Positions 39,501-51,500 of a stretch of 64,000 bases of DNA are shown here, piece by piece. The stretch is from Azotimanducus sp965199815 (GTDB taxonomy: Bacteria; Pseudomonadota; Gammaproteobacteria; Pseudomonadales; Azotimanducaceae). The number at the start of each line of letters is the position of its first letter. Position 1 is the first letter of the stretch. The stretch lies in the NCBI GenBank assembly GCA_965199815.1, contig CBDATE010000028.1:434001-498000 (forward strand). The letters run 5' to 3'. Made by a program: the position numbers and the translations under genes. The notes beneath the pieces are model-generated. The model was given only the letters and a program-made list of their open reading frames with translations. It was not told the DNA's origin and ran no database searches.

Positions 39501-42500
39501 CAAGGCGGGGACTTACGGGATGTTCAGCATTACGACGGCCGGTGTCTGGACCTACACGCTCGACAACGAAGACGACGATACCAACGCCCTGGCCGCGGGC
39601 ACCACCGCCGAGGACGAGTTTGCGATTGCCGCCGCCGACGGCACCGCAGGTACTGTCACCATCACGGTCACCGGTGCCAACGACGCGCCCACGGCAGACG
39701 CGGGAGCGAACAAGACTGTCATTGAAGGCGCATCGGTGACCCTCGACGGCACGGGCAGCAGCGACCCGGATGCGAGCACCACGCTTATCTATTCCTGGGC
39801 GCGCAAGTCGGGCGAGACCGACAATGCGGTGATGCTCACCAACGCCGACAAGGCGAGCGCGAGCTTCACCGCACCGAATGACATCGCCACGGATGCAACG
39901 CTTACCTTCGTGCTCACCGTCTCGGACGGCACGGCGAGCGACACTGACGAGGTGGTCATCACCGTCACCGGCGAAAACGCCGCGGCCACCTTCAGCGGTG
40001 ACCTGACGGGCGAGGTCACCGAGGACGACGACACCAAGGACGAAGCCACCGGCACGGTGGCCGTCACCGACAGCGACGGTGCCGACACCCTGCAGGCGCA
40101 GACCGACGAGGCGGGGACTTACGGGACGTTCAGCATCAAGACCAACGGCGAGTGGACCTACACGCTCGACAACAGCAAGGCCGCGACCAACGCCTTGGCC
40201 GCGGGAGCGACCGTCAGCGATGCCTTTGCGATTCAGTCAGCGGACAGCACGGCAGGCACAGTCACGATCACGGTCACCGGTGCGAACGATGCACCGATGG
40301 CGGATGCGGGCGCGGACACGACAGTCACCGAGGGCGCATCGGTGACGCTTGACGGCACGGGTAGCAGCGACCCGGATGCGAGTACCACGCTCACCTATTC
40401 CTGGGCGCGCAAGTCCGGCGAGACCGATAACGCGGTGATGCTCACCAACGCCGACAAGGCAAGCGCGGGCTTCACCGCCCCCGACGACATAGCTTCGGAT
40501 GCGACGCTCACCTTCGTGCTCACGGTGACTGATGGCACGGCCAGCGACACGGACGAAGTGGTCATCACCGTGACCGGCGTGAACGCCGCGGCCACCATCG
40601 GCGGCGACCTGACCGGCGCCGTCACCGAGGATGACGATACCAAGGACGAGGCCAGCGGCACGGTGACGGTCGATGACAGCGACGGCGCCGACACGGTGCA
40701 GGCGCAGACCGACAAGGCAGGCACTTACGGGACATTCAGCATCAAGACCAACGGCGAGTGGACCTACACGCTCGACAACACGGACGACGACACCAACGCC
40801 CTGGCCGCGGGAGCGACCGTCAGCGATGCCTTTGCGATTCAGTCAGCGGACGACACGGCGGGCACCGTGACCATCACCGTCACTGGCGCGAACGATGCGC
40901 CCACGGCAGACGCGGGAGCGAACAAGACGGTCATTGAAGGCGCATCGGTGACCCTCGACGGCACGGGCAGCAGCGACCCGGATGCGAGCACCACGCTCAC
41001 CTATTCCTGGGCGCGCAAGGCGGGCGAGACCGACAACGCGGTGACGCTCACCAATGCCGACAAGGCCAGCGCGAGCTTCACCGCTCCCGATGACATCGCT
41101 TCGGATGCGACGCTCACCTTCGTGCTCACCGTCTCGGACGGCACGGTGAGTGACACCGACGAGGTCACCATCACTGTGACCGGTGCCAACGCCGATGCCA
41201 CCTTCAGCGGCGACCTGACCGGCGAGGTGACCGAAGATGACGAGGACAAGGACGAGGCCAGCGGCACGGTGACCGTGACCGACAGCGACGGTGCCGACAC
41301 CGTGCAGGCGCAGACCGACAAGGCGGGCACCTACGGGACATTCAGCATCAAGACCAACGGGGAGTGGACCTACACACTCGACAACACTGACGACGACACC
41401 AACGCTTTGGCCGCCGCCGCGACAGTCACCGACACCTTCGCGATTGCCGCCGCAGACGGTACGGAGGGCACAGTGACCATCACCGTCACTGGCGCGAACG
41501 ATGCCCCGACAGCGGATGCGGGAGCGAACAAGACCGTTGCGGAAGGCGCATCGGTGACGCTTGACGGCACGGACAGCAGCGACCCGGACGCGAGCACCAC
41601 GCTCACCTACGCTTGGGCGCGCAAGTCGGGCGAGACCGACAATGCGGTGACGCTCACCAATGCCGACACGGCGAGTGCGAGCTTCACCGCCCCCGATGAC
41701 ATCGTCGCGGATGCCACGCTCACCTTCGTGCTCACCGTCTCGGACGGCACGGCGAGCGACACCGACGAGGTCACCATCACTGTGACCGGTGCCAACGCCG
41801 CGGCCACCATCGGCGGCGACCTGACCGGCGAGGTCACCGAGGATGACGACACCAAGGACGAGGCCAGCGGCACGGTGACGGTCACCGACAGCGACGGTGC
41901 CGACACGGTGCAGGCGCAGACCGACGAGGCCGGCACGTACGGGACATTCAGCATCAAGACCAACGGGGAGTGGACCTACACGCTCGATAACAGCAAGACC
42001 GCGACCAACGCCCTGGCGGCAGGTGCCACCGCCACCGATGCCTTTGCGATTGCCGCCGCGGACGGCACGGCGGGTACTGTCACCATCACGGTCACCGGTG
42101 CCAACGACGCGCCCACCGCCAATGCCGGGGCGGATGAGACCGTTGCGGAAGGTGCCTCGGTGACCCTGGACGGCACGGACAGCAGCGACCCGGACGCGAG
42201 CACCACGCTCACCTATTCCTGGGCGCGCAAGGCAGGCGAGACCGACAACGCGGTGATGCTCACCAACGCCGACAAGGCGAGCGCCAGCTTCACCGCCCCC
42301 GATGACATCGTCGCGGATGCCACGCTCACCTTCGTGCTCACCGTCTCGGATGGCACGGCGAACCACACCGACGAGGTGATTATCACCGTGACCGGCGTGA
42401 ATGCCGCGGCCACCTTCGGCGGCGACCTGACCGGCGAGGTCACCGAAGATGACGACACCAAGGACGAGGCATCGGGCACAGTGACCGTCACCGACAGCGA

Positions 42501-45500
42501 CGGTGCCGACACGGTGCAGGCGCAGACCGACGAGGCCGGCACCTACGGGACATTCAGCATCAAGACCAACGGGGAGTGGGAGTACGAGCTCGACAACAGC
42601 AAGGCCGCGACCAACGCCCTAGCCGCCGCCGCGACCGTCAGCGATGCCTTTGCGATTGCCGCCGCCGACGGCACCGCGAGTACGGTGACCATCACCGTCA
42701 CCGGTGCGAACGATGCGCCCACCGCCAACGCGGGCACGGACGCGGCCGTTGCGGAAGGTGCATCGGTGACGCTCGACGGCACGGGCAGCAGCGACCCGGA
42801 CGCGAGCACCACGCTCACCTATTCCTGGGCGCGCAAGGCAGGCGAGACCGACAACGCGGTGATGCTCACCAACGCCGACAAGGCGAGCGCCAGCTTCACC
42901 GCCCCCGATGACATCGTCGCGGATGCCACGCTCACCTTCGTGCTCACCGTCTCGGACGGCACGGCGAGCCACACCGACGAGGTGATTATCACCGTGACCG
43001 GCGTGAACGCCGCGGCCACCATCGGCGGCACACTCACCGGCGCGGTCACCGAGGACGACGACACCAAGGACGAGGCCAGCGGCACGGTGACCGTCACCGA
43101 CAGCGACGGTGCCAACACCGTGCAGGCGCAGACCGACGAGGCGGGCACCTACGGCACCTTCAGCATCAAGGCCAACGGGGAGTGGAAGTACGAGCTCGAC
43201 AACACCGACGACGACACCAACGCCCTGACGGCGGGTGCCACCGCCGAGGACGCTTTTGCGATTGCCGCCGCCGACGGCACCGCAGGTACTGTCACGATCA
43301 CGGTTACCGGCGCGAACGATGCACCGACCGCCAACGCGGGAGCAAACAAGACTGTCATTGAAGGCGCATCAGTGACCCTCGACGGCACGGGCAGCACCGA
43401 CCCGGATGCGGGTACCACGCTCACCTATTCCTGGGCGCGCAAGTCGGGCGAGACCGACAACGCGGTGACGCTCTCCAACGCCGACAAGGCGAGCGCGAAC
43501 TTCGCCGCCCCCGATGACATCGTCGCGGATGCCACGCTCACCTTCGTGCTCACCGTCTCGGACGGCACGGCGAGCGACACCGACGAGGTCACCATCACTG
43601 TGACCGGTGCCAACGCCGCGGCCACCATCGGCGGCGACCTGACCGGCGAGGTCACCGAGGATGACGACACCAAGGACGAGGCCAGCGGCACGGTGACCGT
43701 GACCGACAGCGACGGTGCCAACACGGTGCAGGCGCAGACCGATGAGGCGGGGACTTACGGCACCTTCAGCATTGAATCGGACGGTGATTGGACCTACACG
43801 CTCGACAACGAAGACGACGACACCAACGCCTTGGCCGCCGCCGCGACCGCCACCGATGCCTTCTCCATCGCCGCCGCCGACGGCACGGCGGGCACAGTCA
43901 CCATCACCGTCACTGGTGCCAACGATGCGCCGACTGCCAACGCCGGGGCGGACGCGACCGTTGCGGAAGGTGCCTCGGTGACGCTTGACGGCACCGGCAG
44001 CAGCGACCCGGATGCGGATACCACGCTCACCTATTCCTGGGCGCGCAAGGCGGGCGAGACCGACAACACGGTGACGCTCACCAACGCCGACAAGGCGAGC
44101 GCGAGCTTCACCGCTCCGAACGACATTGCCGCGAATGCGACACTCACCTTCGTGCTCACCGTCTCGGATGGTACGGCCAGTGACACCGACGAAGTGGTCA
44201 TCACGGTGACCGGCGTGAACGCCACAGCCACCTTCAGCGGTGACCTGACGGGCGAGGTCACCGAGGACGACGAGGACAAGAACGAGGCCAGCGGCACGGT
44301 GACGGTGAGTGACAGCGACAGTGCCAACACCACGGTGCAGGCGCAGACCGACGAGGCGGGCACCTACGGGACATTCAGCATCAAGACCAACGGTGCGTGG
44401 ACCTACACACTCGACAACGCGGACGACGACACCAACGCCCTGGCCGCAGGCGCGACCGCCACCGATGCCTTTGCGATTGCCTCTGCTGATGGCACGGCGG
44501 GCACCGTGACCATCACGGTCACTGGCGCGAACGATGCGCCGACAGCGGATGCGGGCGCGAACAAGACCGTTGTGGAAGGCGCTTCGGTGATCCTTGATGG
44601 CACGGGCAGCGCCGACCCGGATGCGAGCACCACGCTCACTTACAGCTGGGCGCGCAAGTCCGGCGAGACTGACAATGCGGTGACGCTCACCAATGCCGAC
44701 AATGCCAGCGCCAGCTTCACCGCCCCCGATGACATCGTCGCGGATGCCACGCTCACCTTCGTGCTCACCGTCTCGGACGGCACGGCGAGTGATACCGACG
44801 AGGTGGTCATTACCGTCACCGGCGAAAACGCCGCGGCCACCATCGGCGGGGACCTGACCGGCGAGGTCACCGAAGATGACGACACCAAAGACGAGGCCGA
44901 GGGCACGGTGACCGTGAGCGACAGCGACGGTGCCGACACGGTGCAGGCACAGACCGACGAGGCGGGGACTTACGGGACATTCAGCATCAAGGCCAACGGG
45001 GAGTGGGAGTACGAGATCGACAACACCGACGACGACACCAACGCCCTGACGGCGGGCACCACCGCCGAGGACGCTTTCGAGATTGCCGCCGCGGATGGCA
45101 CGACGGGCACCGTGACCATCACGGTCACCGGTGCCAACGATGCACCGACGGCAGACGCGGGAGCGAACAAGACTGTCATTGAAGGCGCATCAGTGACCCT
45201 CGACGGCACGGGCAGCACCGACCCGGATGCGGGTACCACGCTCACCTATTCCTGGGCGCGCAAGTCGGGCGAGACCGACAACGCGGTGACGCTCTCCAAC
45301 GCCGACAAGGCGAGCGCGAACTTCGCCGCCCCCGATGACATCGTCGCGGATGCCACGCTCACCTTCGTGCTCACCGTCTCGGACGGCACGGCGAGTGATA
45401 CCGACGAGGTGGTCATTACCGTCACCGGCGAAAACGCCGCGGCCACCATCGGCGGCGACCTGACCGGCGAGGTCACCGAGGATGACGACACCAAGGACGA

Positions 45501-48500
45501 GGCCAGCGGCACGGTGACCGTGACCGACAGCGACGGTGCCAACACCCTGCAGGCACAGACCGACAAGGCGGGGACTTACGGCACCTTCAGCATCAAGACC
45601 AACGGGGAGTGGACCTACACGCTCGACAACGCAGACGACGACACCAACGCCCTGGCCGCAGGCGCGACAGTCACCGATGCCTTCTCCATCACCTCCGCCG
45701 ACGGGACGGAGGGCACCGTGACCATCACCGTGACCGGTGCGAATGACGCGCCGACCGCGGATGCGGGATTGGATGCGACCGTTGCGGAGGGCGCATCGGT
45801 GACGCTTGACGGCACGGGCAGCAGCGACCCGGATGCGGGTACCACGCTCACCTATTCCTGGGCGCGCAAGTCGGGCGAGACTGACAATGCAGTCACCTTG
45901 ACGAACGCGAATACGGCCAGCGCGAGCTTCACCGCCCCGAACGACATTGCCGCGGATGTGACATTCACCTTCGTGCTCACCGTCTCGGACGGCACGGCGA
46001 GCGCCACCGACGAAGTGGTCATCACCGTGACCGGCACCAACGCCGCGGCCACCATCGGCGGCACACTCACCGGTGCAGTCACCGAGGATGACGAGGACAA
46101 GGACGAGGCTACCGGCACGGTGACCGTCAGCGACAGCGACGGCACCGACACCGTGCAGGCACAGACCGACAAGGTCGGCACCTACGGGACATTCAGCATC
46201 AAGACCAACGGCGAGTGGGAGTACGAGCTCGACAACACCAAGACCGCGACCAACGCCCTGGCGGAGGGCACCACCGCCGAGGATGCTTTTGCGATTGCCG
46301 CCGCGGACGGCACGGCAGGCACGGTGACCATCACGGTCACTGGCGCGAATGACACCCCGACGGCCAACGCCGGCGCAGATGCGACCGTTGCGGAGGGTGC
46401 CTCGGTGACGCTTGACGGCACAGGCAGCAGCGACCCGGATGCGAGTACCACGCTCACCTACAGCTGGGCGCGCAAGTCTGGCGAGAGCGACAACGCGGTG
46501 ACGCTCACCAACGCCGACAAGGCAAGCGCGAGCTTCACCGCCCCGAACGACATCGCTTCGAATGTGACGCTGACCTTCGTGCTCACCGTCTCGGACGGCA
46601 CGGCCAGCGACACCGACGAAGTGGTCATCACCGTGACCGGTGTGAACGCTGCAGCCACCATTAGCGGCACACTCACCGGCGCGGTCACCGAGGACGACGA
46701 GGACAAGGACGAGGCCAGCGGCACGGTGACGGTCGAAGACAGCGACGGTGCCGACACGGTACAGGCGCAGACCGACGAGGCAGGCACCTACGGCACCTTC
46801 AGCATCAAGGCCAACGGGGAGTGGACCTACACACTCGACAACAGCAAGGCCGCGACCAACGCCTTGGCCGCCGCCGCGACCGTCAGCGATGCCTTCTCCA
46901 TCACCTCCGCCGACGGGACGGAGGGCACCGTGACCATCACGGTGACCGGAGCGAACGATGCACCGACGGCCAATGCCGGACCGGACACGACAGTCACCGA
47001 GGGCGCATCGGTGACGCTTGACGGCACGGGTAGCAGCGACCCGGATGCGGATACCACGCTCACCTACGCGTGGGCGCGCAAGGCGGGCGAGACCGACAAC
47101 GCGGTGACGCTCACCAACGCCGACAAGGCGAGTGCGAGCTTCACCGCCCCCGATGACATCGCTTCGGATGTAACGCTCACCTTCGTGCTCACCGTCTCGG
47201 ACGGCACGGCGAGCCACACCGACGAGGTGGTCATCACTGTCACCGGTGCCAACGCCGCCGCCACCATCGGCGGGGACCTGACCGGCGAGGTCACCGAGGA
47301 TGACGAGGACAAGAACGAAACCTCCGGCACGGTGACCGTGAGCGACAGCGACGGTGCCGACACGGTGCAGGCGCAGACCGACGAGGCGGGGACTTACGGG
47401 ATGTTCAGCATCAAGACCAACGGCGAGTGGACCTACACGCTCGACAACGACAAGGACGAGACCGATGCCCTGGCCGCAGGCGCGACCGCCACCGATGCCT
47501 TTGCGATTGCCGCCGCCGACGGCACCGCAGGTACTGTCACCATCACGGTGACCGGCACGAACGATGCACCCACCGCCAACGCCGGGGTGGACGCGACCGT
47601 TGCGGAAGGCGCATCGGTGACCCTCGACGGCACAGGCAGCAGCGACCCGGATGCGAGCACCACGCTCACCTATTCCTGGGCGCGCAAGTCCGGCGAGACC
47701 GACAACGCAGTGACGCTCACCAACGCCGACAAGGCGAGCGCCAGCTTCACCGCCCCCGACGACATCGCTTCGGATGTGACGCTCACCTTCGTCCTCACGG
47801 TGACTGACGGCACGGCCAGCGACACCGACGAGGTCGCCATCACCGTCACCGGTGCCAACGCCGCGGCCACCTTCGGCGGCGACCTGACCGGTGATGTCAC
47901 CGAGGACGACGAGGACAAGGGTGAGGCCAGCGGCACGGTGACAGTCACCGACAGCGACGGCGCCGACACGGTGCAGGCGCAGACGGATGTAGCGGGCACT
48001 TACGGCACCTTCAACATCAAGGCCAACGGCGAGTGGATCTACACACTCGACAACAGCAAGGCCGCGACCAACGCCCTGGCGGCGGGCACCACGGCCACCG
48101 ATGCCTTTGCGATTGCCGCCGCCGACGGCACGGCAGGCACGGTGACCATCACGGTCACTGGCGCGAATGACACCCCGACGGCCAACGCCGGCGCAGATGC
48201 GACCGTTGCGGAGGGTGCCTCGGTGACCCTTGATGGCACAGGCAGCAGCGACCCGGATGCGAGCACCACGCTCACCTACGCTTGGGCGCGCAAGTCGGGC
48301 GAGACCGACAACGCAGTGACGCTCACCGATGCCGACACGGCGAGTGCGAGCTTCACCGCCCCGAATGACATCGTCGCGGATGCGACGCTCACCTTCGTGC
48401 TCACGGTCTCGGACGGCACGGCGAGTGATACCGACGAGGTCATCATCACCGTCACCGGCACCAATGCCGCGGCGACCATCGGCGGCACACTCACCGGTGC

Positions 48501-51500
48501 GGTCACCGAAGATGACGACACCAAGGACGAGGCCGAGGGCACGGTGACCGTGACCGACAGCGACGGTGCCGACACCGTGCAGGCGCAGACCGACAAGGCA
48601 GGCACTTACGGCACCTTCAGCATCAAGACCAACGGCGAGTGGATCTACACGCTCGACAACAGCAAGGCCGCGACCAACGCCCTGGCGGCGGGCACCACCG
48701 CCGAGGATGCCTTCGAGATTGCCGCCGCGGATGGCACGACGGGCACGGTGACCATCACGGTCACCGGCGCGGACGATGCCCCGACGGTGGCGGTGTCCTT
48801 CGGTGCGGCGACTTACAACGTGACCGAAGGCGAGGCGGTGAGTGTGGCGGTGACCTTGAGCGCAGACCCGGAGCGGTCAGTGACGATTCCCGTGACGAGG
48901 ACAAACGGAACCGGAGCGGTTGCTGATGATTACAGCGTACCGGTATCGGTGGCCTTTGCGAGCGGAGAGACCTCGAAGACATTGACCTTCAGCGCCACAG
49001 ACGACTTGGTGGATGAGTCGGATGAGACGGTGACGCTGGGCTTCGGGACGCTACCGGCGCGGGTGACGGCGGGCACGGTCTCGCAGGCGGTGGTGACCAT
49101 CACGGACAACGACGATTCCCTTCCCACGAAGGTGACTACCCTGCGAGTGAGGCCGGGAGATGGTTCGCTGAGTGTGAGTTGGACGGCGGCGAGCGTGGCT
49201 CCGAACGGCTACAGCGTACGCTGGCGTGTGCAGGGGCCGGGCACTCTCTTGTCGGCCATCAACGAAGTGGAGGGCACCTCGTTCGACATCCCCGACCTGA
49301 GCAACGGCACGACCTACGTGGTGCGTGTTGATACGCGCAATGCGGCGAACACCGGTGTACAGAAGGGTACGAATGTGAGTGCGGTCGGTACGCCGGTTGG
49401 ACTGGAGTTCTCGGCGATGAGCCTGGTGGTACCTGAGGGTGGGTCGAACACCTACACAGTGAAGCTGACCACCTTACCGACGGGAGATGTAACGGTGACT
49501 GTGGGTGGAGCCTCGGGCGATGTATCGGTATCCCCGGGCACCCTGACCTTCACGACGGACAACTGGAGTACGGCGCAGGCGGTGACGGTGGGTGCTACCC
49601 AGGACAACGACGTAGAGGATGACACGGTTACGCTGAGCCACACGGCGGTGGGCGGTGGCTACGAGCCTGCGAGCGGGAGTGTGACGGTGACGGTGGATGA
49701 TGACGACACACGCGGGGTGACGGTATCGCCAACCTCCCTGACGGTAGCGGAGGGTTCGACCGGGACTTATACGGTGGTACTGAACACGCAGCCGACGGGG
49801 GATGTGACGGTGGCGGTAGGTCACGCATCGGGAGATGTGTCAGTGTCTCGGGCCGCACTGGTCTTCACCTCGATGACTTGGAATCAGCCCCAGACGGTGA
49901 CGGTGAGCGTCTCTGAGGACGATGACGCGCTTACTGACGACACGGTGACACTGACGCACGGGGTGAGCGGCGCGGACTATGCGTCCGAGAGCGCGGCATC
50001 GGTGGAGGTGACGATTACCGAGAACGATGTACGCGGGGTGACGGTATCGCCCACCTCCTTGACGGTAGCGGAGGGCTCGACCGGGACTTATACGGTGGTA
50101 CTGAACACGCAACCGACGGGGGATGTGACGGTGACCGTGGGCCCCGCACCTGATGGAGCCTCGGGCGATGTGTCGGGTCCCGCTTTGGGCGACACATCGG
50201 CATCCCCGACCTCACTGACCTTCACCCCGACGACCTGGAACCAGCCCCAGACGGTGACGGTGACGGCAGCGCAAGATGACGATGCGATGGACGACACAAC
50301 CACGCTGATGCACACGGCATCGGGCGGCGACTACGATGCGGTGACGAGTAGCCTGAGGGTGCAGGTGGACGATGATGACGAGCGGGGCATTGTTTTCGAC
50401 CCGCCGGGGGTACACCCGGAGTTGCAGGAGGGAAGCGAGGTCTCCTACGGAGTGTCGCTGCTGAGCGAGCCGTCTGGCATGGTGCGAGTGTCGCTGAGCA
50501 GCGTGTATTCAGGGGTGTCGGTGTCACCGACCACGCTGACCTTCAATCCGGCCACCTGGCAGGAGCCGCAAGCGGTGACGCTGCATATTGCCCGTGGGGC
50601 ATACGCGATATCTCCGATGGCAATGGTACGGCACTTGGCATCGGGGGCGGATTACGAGGGCGTATCAGCGCAGCGGAGCCTGACTGTGGCGCAACCCCTG
50701 TCGGCCTTGTCGGTGTCGCTGGGTGTGGCAGGGGCAGGGGAAGAGGGAACAGACCTGCTGGTGCCGGTACTGCTGTCCTCGAGGCTCGGGCAGGATGAGC
50801 AGATTCGGGTGCGCTTCGCTGTCGGAGCCGACGGGGATACGGCGACGGCTGCGGATTATCGCGTGGTTGTGGATGAGCTGGTGTTCGTTGCCGGAGAGTC
50901 CAGCGAGACGCTTCGTATCGAGGTGCTGGATGACGCGCTGTCGGAGCCGGAGGAGACGCTGACGGTGTCGCTGCTGGAGGTGGGTTCGAGTGATGTACAC
51001 CGCGAGGTGTCGCTGAGTGAGGCCGAGCGCACGTACCGGATTGCCGCGAGTGATGCCTTGGGGGTCTCGCTGGGCGTATCGACGAACCGGATTCTGGAGG
51101 GCGGGGACAGCGCCGTGTTCCGTGTATCGCTGTCGGGCGGGGAGTTGGAATCGGAATTGCCGGTGGGGGTGTTTGTGCATCCGGGTTCGACGGCGGATGC
51201 AAGCGATGTGGTGGGTATGCCGGCTTTTGTGACCGTGGCATCGGGAGAGCGGGAGGCAGAGTTTGCGGTGTCTGCATTGCAGGAGGCGGGGATTCAGGAT
51301 GAGGGAGAAGAGCGGTTGACGCTGACACTCGGGCTATCGGAGCGTGGCGAGATACATGCGACACTCGTGGATGCGACGGCGAGCGTGGTGATAGGCGAGA
51401 TTGACAGTCTGTCGCGTGAGGCAGGTGCGCGCGTCGGACTTGGTGCCTATGCGCGGTCGGTGGGGAGCGGTTTGGTGGAGGCAATAGGGGCGCGTTCGCA

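Larger units (their letters stand above)
11500..48780 (+). repeat. Tandem array of 606-bp VCBS+PKD units (61 copies)
   Basis: The codons for SWARK in the PKD half recur at 11,917, 12,523, 13,129 and so on every 606 bp up to 44,035. A single 3-bp insertion (an extra ACC at about 44,328-44,333) shifts the phase, and the period then continues at 606 bp to 48,280. This gives 61 PKD-like domains, with a VCBS domain before each, one extra VCBS at 11,168 and one at the end (48,475-48,780). VCBS halves run from GGDLTGEVTEDD to TVTITVTGANDAPTADAG; PKD halves run from EGASVTLDGTGSSDPDA to DEVVITVTG. Units are mosaics of a few recurring sequence variants rather than random divergence. Confidence 0.95.

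Noticed and set aside
11500..48780. The periodic repeats as a CRISPR array or a satellite
   Set aside because: The unit is 606 bp, continuously coding in one frame, and matches VCBS plus PKD-like protein domains.
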